Source: an uncultured cyanobacterium
GTDB lineage: Bacteria; Cyanobacteriota; Vampirovibrionia; Gastranaerophilales; Gastranaerophilaceae
Direction of reading: 5' to 3'
Length of the DNA: 6,658 nucleotides
Assembly: GCA_947073895.1 (NCBI GenBank)
Contig: CAMTNN010000084.1
Coordinates: 1-6,658 of the forward strand
Shown here: positions 1 through 6,653 of the stretch, one piece after another
Layout of the letters: the number at the start of each line of letters is the position of its first letter
How positions within the stretch are numbered: position 1 is the first letter of the stretch
Translations under genes and position numbers: made by a program
Notes under the pieces: model-generated
The model's input: the letters and a program-made list of their open reading frames with translations, nothing else
What the model was told of the DNA's origin: nothing
Database searches by the model: none

Positions 1-65
1 TAAAATCGAAAGACATTGTTTTTGTCTCCGAATTTGTAAATTGCGGGGATAATTTCTACCCTCAT
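1..65 (-). CDS. N-terminal fragment of an unidentified protein, cut by the window edge
   Basis: An ATG at 65-63 opens a frame that stays free of stops to the left edge, giving 21 codons that read MRVEIIPAIYKFGDKNNVFRF. The stretch contains CCCCGC and CGGAG and is richer in G+C than the spacer to its right, as expected where coding sequence meets intergenic DNA. There is no clear Shine-Dalgarno sequence before the ATG. No domain can be recognised from so few residues. The start is uncertain, and 21 open codons could arise by chance, so this is only a probable gene start. Confidence 0.4.
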   Translation of the reverse strand, partial: MRVEIIPAIYKFGDKNNVFRF

Positions 66-126
66 GATAACGTATTTTTTAGAAAATTCAAGTCATGGTA
101 TTGCAAATAATAGCGTTGCTTTTAAA

Positions 127-141
127 ACATAAATGTCAATA
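127..141. repeat. 15-nt match to the palindrome after the TPR gene
   Basis: The minus strand reads TATTGACATTTATGT. The identical 15 nt lie on the plus strand at 1974-1988 inside the perfect palindrome at 1971-1996. Here the second palindrome arm is lost, because the minus strand continues TTTTAAAA. The minus strand also contains a TTGACA hexamer that could serve as a -35 box for the left-edge gene, but the nearest -10-like TATTAT (minus strand, 112-107) is 21 nt away, which is too far. It may be a half-site of the same regulator or a decayed copy of the same repeat. Confidence 0.35.
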
Positions 142-145
142 CTAA

Positions 146-166
146 TTTACCTATTTTAGGGGTAAA
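146..166. repeat. Small inverted repeat TTTACC...GGTAAA
   Basis: TTTACC (146-151) and GGTAAA (161-166) are exact reverse complements separated by 9 nt. An alternative inner pairing, CCTA with TAGG, is also possible. No T-tract follows on either strand, so it is not an intrinsic terminator. It lies between the left-edge gene and the plus-strand promoter and could be an operator. Six-base arms in AT-rich DNA are weak evidence. Confidence 0.2.
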
Positions 167-242
167 GTTTTGTAAATTCTAATTTTTCCAAATAGGCATG
201 GGAGGCATGGGCAATTGTAAATATTTTTACCTAATTGTTTAC

Positions 243-270
243 TTGATAAAAAAGATGGAAAGATTATGAT
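243..270 (+). promoter_or_regulatory. Sigma70-type promoter upstream of the short leader unit
   Basis: TTGATA (243-248) and TATGAT (265-270) each match the vegetative consensus at five of six positions, with a 16-nt spacer. Transcription would begin near 277, just before a GGAAAGGAG ribosome-binding-like stretch at 283-291. This is the best plus-strand promoter seen between the left edge and the TPR gene, so it may drive both the short ORF at 294 and, by read-through of the hairpin at 421-456, the TPR gene. Confidence 0.5.
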
Positions 271-293
271 ATATACATAACCGGAAAGGAGTG

Positions 294-422
294 ATGGCTA
301 CTAGACTTCGGGAGAGTCACAAATCAATAAAAGATAGAAAAATTATCACAAATTATTTTAAAAAATTATTACTTAATTTTGAGAAAGTTAACAGATTTTT
401 GGGTAGGAGATTTTTGGGTTAA
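294..422 (+). CDS. Possible 42-residue basic peptide or leader peptide
   Basis: ATG at 294 opens 42 codons ending in TAA at 420-422. The peptide begins MATRLRESHK and ends NRFLGRRFLG. It is rich in Arg and Lys and has no recognisable domain. In its favour are a promoter at 243-270, a strong purine-rich GGAAAGGAG at 283-291 and a terminator-like hairpin that begins at its stop codon. Against it, the gap between AGGAG and the ATG is only 2 nt, shorter than optimal, and the C-terminal RFLG repeat merely reflects a 15-nt-period DNA duplication (393-404 and 408-419). It could be a real small protein, a leader peptide for attenuation of the TPR gene, or part of an untranslated RNA of roughly 180 nt. 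I do not recognise it. Confidence 0.3.
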   Translation: MATRLRESHKSIKDRKIITNYFKKLLLNFEKVNRFLGRRFLG

Positions 423-456
423 AAGAAGACTTGTTGGAGAACAGGTCTTTTCTTTT
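421..456 (+). terminator. Intrinsic terminator or attenuator before the TPR gene
   Basis: AGACTTGTT (427-435) pairs with AACAGGTCT (440-448) around a GGAG loop, with a single T-G wobble. Pairing extends outward through A-T and G-T pairs, and the 3' side runs directly into TTTCTTTT (449-456). That is the layout of a Rho-independent terminator. It starts at the stop of the possible 42-codon ORF and lies 54 nt before the TPR gene. No convincing promoter is visible between it and that gene. It may therefore end an upstream transcript or act as a regulated attenuator. Confidence 0.55.
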
Positions 457-472
457 GCCTACTTTTTTTATA

Positions 473-478
473 GGAGGT
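473..478 (+). promoter_or_regulatory. Orphan Shine-Dalgarno-like AGGAGG
   Basis: A perfect AGGAGG lies 31 nt before the ATG of the TPR gene (510), too far to serve it in the usual way. The only start-like codon nearby is TTG at 495, which meets a TAA at 504 after three codons. No in-frame alternative start for the TPR gene exists, because that TAA is in its frame. The site may be chance, a relic, or a standby ribosome site. Confidence 0.3.
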
Positions 479-509
479 TTTTTTATTTAGATTTTTGTAT
501 TATTAAAAT

Positions 510-1973
510 ATGCCTACAATTAACGAAATTATTAATATCGGATTCAAAAATCATCAGGACGGACATCTTGATGATGCTGAAAACGCTTATAATGAAGCTT
601 TGAAACTCGATTGTGAAAACGCGGAAGTCTGCAATCTTATGGGCGTGCTTAAGCTCCAACAGGGAGAAATTGAAACCGCAATTGAGTGGGTGGAAAAAGC
701 TATTTCAATTAATCCGTGTGAATATTTTTACGAAACCTTTTTTCAGGCATGTATAAGAGCGGAACAATATCAAAAAATTGCTGATTGCGAAAAAATTGTT
801 CTTAAAAATTATCCGAAAAGTTTTGCTCTTCTGTTCAATCTTGCTCTTGCATTTAAAAACTTAAAAAAGAATCTTAAATCAATCGAGTTTTATGACAGAG
901 CTCTAAAAATTAATCCAGCATCATATCAGGCATGGTTTAATCTTGCGCATGTTTATAGTGTAGAAGCTCAATGTAAAAACGCAGTTTCTGCTCTAAAAAT
1001 CTGTAAAAAACTTCGACCTGATGATAAAGATACCGAATACTTTTTATCAATCGCTCTAATGAGAGCAAAAAATTATAACAAAGGTTTAAAATATTTTGAA
1101 ACCCGTCTTTGCAGAGAGACGGCAATAGCTTTACAAAATAAAACTTATCCTAACCTTGCCTCAAGAGAAAAACTCTGGCAGGGTGAAAATATCAAAGACA
1201 AAACAATTTTTGTTTACTATGAAGCAGGCTATGGCGATGTGATTATGTTTGCGCGCTATTTACCGCTTCTTAAAAAAAGATGTAAGAAGATTATTTTCTA
1301 TCCGCAAAAACCGCTTATTCCGCTTTTTGAAGAAAGCGGACTGGGTGTGGATGAATTAATTGAAGGTTTTATTCCTGAGCGTGATTTAGATTTCGATGTT
1401 CATGCTCCGCTTTTGAGCTTACCTTATCTTTTAGGATTGAAAGATAAAGCTGTTTTTGAATCACCAGAAGGATACTTGAGAGCAAACGAAAAACTAACAC
1501 AAGAATACAAAGAAAAATATTTTAATACTGACAAACTAAAAATCGGTATAAAATGGCAGGGAAATACTTATTACGACACAGATAGAGTAATCCCTACAGA
1601 AGCATTTGCACCTCTTATTGAAGTTGAAGGAACAAAGTTCTACTCATTCCAGACATTTGAAGGCTCAGAAGAACTCAAAAAACTTGATAAATATGATATT
1701 ACGGATATCGGAGCAGAATTGATTGACTTTGGACAAACTGCTGCTGCAATCGAAAACCTTGATTTGGTTATCTGTAACGATACATCGCTGGCGCACCTTG
1801 CAGGCGCGCTTGGTAAGCCTTGTATTATATTACTCCCTTATGAGGTTAACTGGAGATGGCACGATGACCTTTCAAAATGCGATTGGTACGACAGCGTAAA
1901 ACTATTGCGCCAGAAAAAAGCAGGTGATTGGGCAGATGTGTTTGAGGAAGTGTTGGAGATTTTGAAGAGGTAA
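510..1973 (+). CDS. TPR protein with a GT9-like (heptosyltransferase-type) C-terminal domain
   Basis: The 487-residue protein has two parts. Residues about 5-200 form roughly six tetratricopeptide units, recognisable by spaced Leu/Gly/Tyr/Ala positions and by the NPC and NPAS turns near 69 and 135. Residues about 230-487 resemble the glycosyltransferase family 9 fold found behind TPRs in many bacteria. There is a YYEAGYGDVIMFARYLPLL block (237-254), a KIGIKWQGN strand (344-352), a nucleotide-sugar-site-like DTSLAHLAGALGKP (424-437) and NWRWH (447-451). No signal peptide or membrane segment is visible, so it is probably cytoplasmic. The family is thought to act in surface glycan or protein glycosylation, but donor and acceptor cannot be read from sequence. 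ATG 510 is the first start after an in-frame TAA at 504. It lacks a normally spaced ribosome-binding site. Confidence 0.85.
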   Translation: MPTINEIINIGFKNHQDGHLDDAENAYNEALKLDCENAEVCNLMGVLKLQQGEIETAIEWVEKAISINPCEYFYETFFQACIRAEQYQKIADCEKIVLKNYPKSFALLFNLALAFKNLKKNLKSIEFYDRALKINPASYQAWFNLAHVYSVEAQCKNAVSALKICKKLRPDDKDTEYFLSIALMRAKNYNKGLKYFETRLCRETAIALQNKTYPNLASREKLWQGENIKDKTIFVYYEAGYGDVIMFARYLPLLKKRCKKIIFYPQKPLIPLFEESGLGVDELIEGFIPERDLDFDVHAPLLSLPYLLGLKDKAVFESPEGYLRANEKLTQEYKEKYFNTDKLKIGIKWQGNTYYDTDRVIPTEAFAPLIEVEGTKFYSFQTFEGSEELKKLDKYDITDIGAELIDFGQTAAAIENLDLVICNDTSLAHLAGALGKPCIILLPYEVNWRWHDDLSKCDWYDSVKLLRQKKAGDWADVFEEVLEILKR

Positions 1974-1996
1974 TATTGACATTTATGTCAATATTA
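1971..1996. repeat. Perfect palindrome overlapping the TPR gene stop codon
   Basis: TAATATTGACAT (1971-1982) and ATGTCAATATTA (1985-1996) are exact reverse complements around a TT centre. The first three bases are the TAA stop of the TPR gene. Neither strand continues into a T-tract, so it is not a standard intrinsic terminator, although a folded transcript could still protect the 3' end. A 12-bp-arm perfect dyad is also typical of a strong dimeric operator. The minus-strand match at 127-141 suggests a recurring element. Confidence 0.6.
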
Positions 1997-2068
1997 AAAC
2001 TACTAGCTAGTAAGAAAAGCAAAAAGTGTGCCGGAGAAAGCATGAGCTTACCTACATGTATATTATAA
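1985..2068 (+). CDS. Very short ORF (27 codons) between the TPR and XRE genes, doubtful
   Basis: ATG at 1985 begins inside the palindrome and reads 27 codons (start MSILKLLASKK, end ESMSLPTCIL) to TAA at 2066-2068, overlapping the last codons of the convergent XRE gene by 6 nt. The only ribosome-site candidate is GAGG at 1967-1970, about 14 nt upstream, inside the end of the TPR gene. The stretch 2026-2055 is richer in G+C than its surroundings. It may be a translated remnant or part of an intergenic repeat. I do not recognise the product and consider chance a real possibility. Confidence 0.15.
   Translation: MSILKLLASKKSKKCAGESMSLPTCIL
2001..2012. repeat. 12-bp perfect palindrome TACTAGCTAGTA
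   Basis: This self-complementary 12-mer lies 4 nt after the palindrome at 1971-1996. It contains CTAG twice, a tetramer that is often rare in bacterial DNA. CTAG also occurs in the control regions of both XRE genes (2313-2316 and 6577-6580), so it might be a regulator contact. The link is suggestive only. Confidence 0.25.
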
Positions 2069-2299
2069 AGCAAATTTATTTATATCAATCAATTCTACCA
2101 ATTCAATTTCAAATGCTTTAGCAATTTTTATCAAAGTATCAGCAGAAGGAGAACTTTTTCCATTTTCAACTGCATTAACATATGTTTTACTTAAATCAGC
2201 TAAAGCAGCAAGCTGCTCTTGTGATAAACCACGTTTAGTTCTCTCTAGTTTTATCTTTAAACCAATCTTCTTTCTAATTTGTTCAACTTCATTTGTCAT
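2063..2299 (-). CDS. Small XRE-family (Cro/C1-type) transcriptional regulator
   Basis: The 78-residue protein is almost entirely one lambda-repressor-like DNA-binding domain (about 12-71): a first helix ending KLERTKRG, the helix-turn-helix SQEQLAALADLSKTYVNAVENG (26-47), then the family hallmark KSSPSADTLIKIAKAFEIEL. No effector domain is present, so it probably dimerises and binds DNA alone, as Cro and restriction-modification controller (C) proteins do. It is divergent from the 63-residue gene at 2389. The shared 89-bp control region holds an operator-like dyad overlapping the partner's -10 box and a related half-site next to its own start, which predicts autoregulation and repression of the partner. 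No good ribosome site precedes the ATG, and the putative promoter would give an almost leaderless mRNA. The function is confident as a DNA-binding regulator; the targets are inferred. Confidence 0.9.
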   Translation of the reverse strand: MTNEVEQIRKKIGLKIKLERTKRGLSQEQLAALADLSKTYVNAVENGKSSPSADTLIKIAKAFEIELVELIDINKFAL

Positions 2300-2309
2300 A
2301 TTATCAACT

Positions 2310-2338
2310 ATACTAGACCATTGACAAACTATTTACAA
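2310..2338 (-). promoter_or_regulatory. Candidate promoter of the 78-residue XRE gene
   Basis: On the minus strand TTGTAA (2338-2333) and TAGTAT (2315-2310) each match the consensus at four of six positions with a 17-nt spacer. The start would fall near 2303, only a few bases before the ATG at 2299, giving a leaderless or nearly leaderless mRNA in keeping with the missing Shine-Dalgarno sequence. The -10 box overlaps the half-site TCAACTATA (2304-2312). Confidence 0.35.
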
Positions 2339-2349
2339 TAACATATAAT
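2321..2349 (+). promoter_or_regulatory. Perfect-consensus sigma70 promoter of the 63-residue gene
   Basis: TTGACA (2321-2326), a 17-nt spacer and TATAAT (2344-2349) match the vegetative consensus exactly in both boxes and in spacing. Transcription would start near 2356, about 33 nt before the ATG at 2389. An unregulated promoter this strong would be very active, which fits the operator placed directly over its -10 box. Confidence 0.8.
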
Positions 2350-2368
2350 TGAATAATATTCAATTATA
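2344..2368. promoter_or_regulatory. Operator dyad over the -10 box and transcription start
   Basis: TATAATTGAAT (2344-2354) and ATTCAATTATA (2358-2368) are exact reverse complements around AAT. The left arm contains the -10 hexamer and the centre is at the expected transcription start, so a bound protein would block RNA polymerase. A further TTGAAT half lies at 2370-2375. A second, wider inverted pair, TCAACTATA (2304-2312) and TATAGTTGA (2365-2373), links this site to the start of the XRE gene. The natural binder is that XRE protein (inference). Confidence 0.65.
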
Positions 2369-2388
2369 GTTGAATACAAGGAGAAATT

Positions 2389-2580
2389 ATGACAATAAAC
2401 TTACAACAAAAGCTTGAAAAAATTGAAAGACTTGCACTAGATGTCAGTGGATTTATTTCTGTAACTAAAGATGCTTGTAAGGTAAATGATTACACTAGTG
2501 AATTTACAACATTAGAACATACTCTTAGAATTCAAAATGAGCTTATTGAAGAAATTATCAATATTAATTTATATGAATAA
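2389..2580 (+). CDS. 63-residue protein of unknown function, divergent from an XRE regulator
   Basis: The ORF starts at ATG 2389, 5 nt after a good AAGGAG (2378-2383), and is preceded by a perfect-consensus promoter and followed 14 nt after its stop by an intrinsic terminator. It is therefore a complete monocistronic unit and very likely real. The product begins MTINLQQKLEKIERLALDV and ends EEIININLYE. It is Glu-rich, probably mostly helical, and has no signal peptide, membrane segment or catalytic motif that I can see; a single Cys lies at residue 29. I do not recognise the family. Its position opposite an XRE gene and its operator-controlled promoter suggest that its level is tightly set. 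It could be an anti-repressor, a modulator or a small stress-response protein, but the sequence does not choose between these. Confidence 0.7.
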   Translation: MTINLQQKLEKIERLALDVSGFISVTKDACKVNDYTSEFTTLEHTLRIQNELIEEIININLYE

Positions 2581-2594
2581 ATTCAAATAAAAAT

Positions 2595-2634
2595 AGGTTG
2601 AGCAAATTGCCCAACCTAAATTAATCTTTTTTTT
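2595..2634. terminator. Bidirectional intrinsic terminator between the 63-residue gene and gatB
   Basis: AGGTTG (2595-2600) and CAACCT (2612-2617) form the outer stem, extended by GCA/TGC after one A-C mismatch. On the plus strand TTTTTTTT (2627-2634) follows nine bases after the stem. On the minus strand ATTTTTATTTG follows almost at once. It can therefore end the plus-strand 63-residue transcript and the convergent gatB transcript, whose stop codon is 24 nt away. Confidence 0.75.
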
Positions 2635-2640
2635 ATTTAT

Positions 2641-4086
2641 CTATCCTAAACACTCTCTAACAAGTTCATTAACCGTTTTCGGATTAGCTCTTCCTTTGGT
2701 TTCTTTCATTACCTGACCAACGAAGAATCCTAGAAGGTTTGTTTTACCATTCTTGTATGATTCAACTTCATTAGGGTGAGCTGCAACAATCTTTTCAACG
2801 ATTTCTTTGATTGCGCTTGTATCTGAAATTTGGCTTAAGCCTTTCTTTTCAACGATTGCAGAAGCTTTTTCACCGTTTACAATCATATCTTCAACAAGAA
2901 TTTGTTTACCGATATTATTTGAAATTGTTCCTTTTTCGATTAGAGAAATCAACTCAGCAAGGTTTTCTGCTGTTAATTTTGTTTCATTAATATCAAGCTT
3001 AGTTTCTTTTAAGTAAGCTGCGATTTCGCCCATGATAAAGTTAACAGCAGTCTTAGGATTAGCACCTAATTCTAGAACTTTATCAAAGAACAATGCTAAG
3101 TTCATCTGCTCAACAATAACAGAAGCGTCGTATTCACTTAAACCTAAACTCATATATCTTTCACGTTTAGCTTGTGGAAGTTCAGGCATTTTTGCTCTGA
3201 TTTCTTCAACCCATTCTCGAGAAATTTCTAAAGGCATTAAATCAGGTTCAGGGAAGTATCTGTAATCATGAGCATCTTCTTTTCCTCTCATTGAGCGGGT
3301 TTCTCTTAAATTGTCGTCCCACAAACGAGTTTCCTGAATAACTTTTCCGCCTTCTTCAACGATTTCGATTTGACGGTCAATTTCGTATTCGATTGCTCTT
3401 TGAAGAGCGGAGAAACTGTTTACGTTTTTGATTTCTGCACGAGTTCCGAATTCTTTTGAACCTTTTGGCATAATAGAAATATTAGCGTCACATCTCATTG
3501 AACCTTCTTCAAGGTTACCATCACAAACACCTAAGTATCTTACGATGTTACGAAGTTCTTCCATATAGTTACGAGCTTCTTCTGATGAGCGCATATCAGG
3601 TTCTGATACGATTTCAAGAAGCGGAGTTCCTGCTCTGTTCAAGTCAACAAGTGAATAAGTTGAACCGTTAATACCTGCAGCACCGGCGTGAACAAGTTTA
3701 CCTGCATCTTCTTCTAAGTGAGCACGTGTAATACCGATTCTTTTACCTTTAACATCAATATGACCGTTTAAGCAGATTGGCTCATCATATTGAGAAATTT
3801 GATATCCTTTTGGAAGATCCGGATAGAAGTATTGTTTTCTATCAAATTTACATCTTGCAGGGATTTCGCAATTAAGTGCAAGACCTAATAAAATCCCCAT
3901 ATTAACACATTCTTTGTTCAATACAGGCAAAACACCCGGCATACCTAAAGTAATAGGGCTGATTTGTGTATTTTGTTCGTTACCGAATTCTGTTGAATCA
4001 GGCGCGAAAATCTTTGATTTTGTTTTCAATTGAGCATGAACTTCAAGCCCGATAACTACTTCATATTTTTCTCTTAAATCTTCCAT
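2641..4086 (-). CDS. gatB: Aspartyl/glutamyl-tRNA(Asn/Gln) amidotransferase subunit B
   Basis: GatB with GatA and GatC converts misacylated Glu-tRNA(Gln) (and in many bacteria Asp-tRNA(Asn)) to the amidated form in the cytoplasm. GatB binds the tRNA, and phosphorylates and amidates the carboxylate with ammonia from GatA. The 481 residues are full length for the family. The N-terminal catalytic domain shows VIGLEVHAQLKTKSKIF (11-27), KQYFYPDLPKGYQISQYDEP (84-103), HLEEDAGK (123-130), the family signature LVDLNRAGTPLLEIVSEPD (146-164) and EEGSMRCDANIS (193-204). A helical region and the YqeY-like tail (about 335-481, ending GKTNLLGFFVGQVMKET and a short tail) follow. ATG 4086 has GAGG 7 nt upstream. 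gatA and gatC are not adjacent, so the subunits must be encoded elsewhere. No clear promoter was found between the terminator at 4129-4164 and the start. Confidence 0.97.
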   Translation of the reverse strand: MEDLREKYEVVIGLEVHAQLKTKSKIFAPDSTEFGNEQNTQISPITLGMPGVLPVLNKECVNMGILLGLALNCEIPARCKFDRKQYFYPDLPKGYQISQYDEPICLNGHIDVKGKRIGITRAHLEEDAGKLVHAGAAGINGSTYSLVDLNRAGTPLLEIVSEPDMRSSEEARNYMEELRNIVRYLGVCDGNLEEGSMRCDANISIMPKGSKEFGTRAEIKNVNSFSALQRAIEYEIDRQIEIVEEGGKVIQETRLWDDNLRETRSMRGKEDAHDYRYFPEPDLMPLEISREWVEEIRAKMPELPQAKRERYMSLGLSEYDASVIVEQMNLALFFDKVLELGANPKTAVNFIMGEIAAYLKETKLDINETKLTAENLAELISLIEKGTISNNIGKQILVEDMIVNGEKASAIVEKKGLSQISDTSAIKEIVEKIVAAHPNEVESYKNGKTNLLGFFVGQVMKETKGRANPKTVNELVRECLG

Positions 4087-4128
4087 GTCTAAACCTCATT
4101 TATTTAACTTTTAATTAGATTTTAACAT

Positions 4129-4164
4129 AAAAAAAGCAAGGTACATAATTAATGTACCTTGCTT
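4129..4164 (-). terminator. Strong intrinsic terminator on the minus strand after dnaK
   Basis: AAGCAAGGTACAT (4134-4146) and ATGTACCTTGCTT (4152-4164) form a perfect 13-bp stem with a 5-nt AATTA loop. Read on the minus strand, the stem runs into seven T residues (4135-4129). It would end transcripts coming from dnaK about 145 nt after that gene's stop and so insulate gatB, which must then have its own promoter in the 47 bp that remain. Confidence 0.8.
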
Positions 4165-4203
4165 CTTATTGTTTTTAATTATAACCAATAATCCCACTTG
4201 AGA

Positions 4204-4257
4204 GGATGGCTTGTCGCTTGAATTTATACTTGTAGTATTACTGTTGCCATCCGACAA
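4204..4257. repeat. Inverted-repeat block in the dnaK-gatB spacer
   Basis: GGATGGC (4204-4210) is matched by GCCATCC (4246-4252), and TTGTCG (4211-4216) by CGACAA (4252-4257). The two pairings interlock, as in a pseudoknot, or are alternatives. A third hairpin, ATACT-TGT-AGTAT (4226-4238), lies inside. The block is richer in G+C than the surrounding spacer. It falls in the dnaK 3' untranslated region and may be a dispersed intergenic repeat or a structured RNA. No ORF of useful length crosses it. Confidence 0.45.
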
Positions 4258-4275
4258 TGTGTTCTTTTCTTTTTG

Positions 4276-4308
4276 GTTACTTTTTCTTTTTTAGCAAAGA
4301 AAAAGTAA

Positions 4309-4309
<1 letters not shown>
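4276..4309. repeat. 14-bp-arm inverted repeat touching the dnaK stop codon
   Basis: GTTACTTTTTCTTT (4276-4289) and AAAGAAAAAGTAAC (4296-4309) are exact reverse complements with a 6-nt loop. The right arm ends in the TAG stop of dnaK. Sequence after the stem is A-rich on the minus strand and mixed on the plus strand, so this is not an intrinsic terminator despite its stability. It may protect the mRNA 3' end or be a copy of a palindromic intergenic repeat. Confidence 0.6.
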
Positions 4310-6202
<1,893 letters not shown>

Positions 6203-6233
6203 CTGAAAAAATAAACAAAAAATTAATATTTCA

Positions 6234-6554
6234 TTATGACAAAATTGACATCATTATTTTATACAACAATTTTAATTTCTTAATATCAAGATTTTTTAGC
6301 TTGCGATTAAATTCAAATTGTATATATTTTGCTTGTTGATATTCATCAAAATTAAATAATTCTTTTATTTCAATATTAAATGCTTTGGAAATACTTACCA
6401 ATAATTCAAAAGATGGCTTTGTTCTCGCTGATTCCAACTTTGCAATGTGATTAGTTGTATATCCTGTTATTTCTGCCAACTTTTCTTGAGTGAGGTTATT
6501 TTTATTTCTTAAATCTGCAATTCTTCTGCCTAATATTCTTAAAGTATCTTCCAT
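6234..6554 (-). CDS. XRE-family regulator with a short helical C-terminal extension
   Basis: The protein (106 residues from ATG 6554) has a Cro/C1-type DNA-binding domain: GRRIADLRNKNNLTQEKLAEITGYTTNHIAKLESARTKPS is split as helix 1, the helix-turn-helix from LTQEKLAEI to HIAKLE, and the SFELLVSISKAFNIEIKELF tail common to the family. About 40 further residues, rich in Lys, Phe and Tyr, look helical and may be a dimerisation or ligand part. An ATG 21 nt upstream (6575) would add seven residues but lies inside a 20-bp perfect palindrome. GGGGA 5 nt before 6554 and the operator position favour the later start. The gene sits 95 bp before dnaK on the same strand with no terminator seen between them. 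Autoregulation through the palindrome is inferred. Confidence 0.88.
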   Translation of the reverse strand: MEDTLRILGRRIADLRNKNNLTQEKLAEITGYTTNHIAKLESARTKPSFELLVSISKAFNIEIKELFNFDEYQQAKYIQFEFNRKLKNLDIKKLKLLYKIMMSILS

Positions 6555-6568
6555 AAAAGTCCCCAATG

Positions 6569-6588
6569 TATTCATACTAGTATGAATA
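6569..6588. promoter_or_regulatory. 20-bp perfect palindrome, likely operator of the XRE gene
   Basis: TATTCATACT (6569-6578) is followed immediately by its exact reverse complement AGTATGAATA (6579-6588). It lies 14 bp before the chosen start of the XRE gene and covers the alternative upstream ATG at 6575. A perfect even-spaced dyad next to a small XRE gene is the usual layout of an autoregulatory operator. A related dyad lies at 6633-6653. Confidence 0.6.
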
Positions 6589-6629
6589 TTAACTTTTATA
6601 AATTGAATGTTATTCTATAAAATATACTG

Positions 6630-6653
6630 TGATATAATCATAGTATGATTGTA
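6630..6653 (+). promoter_or_regulatory. Outward extended -10 promoter overlapped by a dyad
   Basis: TGATATAAT (6630-6638) is an extended -10 element facing off the right edge; no good -35 box is seen. The -10 box forms the left part of a dyad, TATAATCAT (6633-6641) against ATGATTGTA (6645-6653) around AGT, with one mismatch. Its core TCATA/TATGA also forms the core of the palindrome at 6569-6588. The gene it would drive begins beyond the window. Confidence 0.5.

Noticed and set aside
195..211. Direct repeat GGCATGGG at 9-nt spacing
   Set aside because: Only two 8-nt copies with no link to a gene or promoter; too little to interpret.
379..603. 74-codon plus-strand ORF from a TTG
   Set aside because: It uses a TTG without a suitable ribosome site, runs through the hairpin at 421-456 and then overlaps the well-supported TPR gene in another frame.
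937..1125. Minus-strand ORF inside the TPR gene
   Set aside because: Shadow of the coding frame on the opposite strand with no independent support.
1846..2073. 75-codon minus-strand ORF across the TPR gene end
   Set aside because: It is mostly antisense to the conserved GT9-like C-terminus, runs through the perfect palindrome and overlaps the end of the XRE gene; no ribosome site was seen.
2063..2580. Toxin-antitoxin pair
   Set aside because: The genes are divergent rather than overlapping in one operon, and the 63-residue protein shows no toxin motif; a regulator-target pair is the simpler reading.
2807..3265. Plus-strand ORFs opposite gatB
   Set aside because: Antisense shadows of a clearly conserved gene; low-complexity products.
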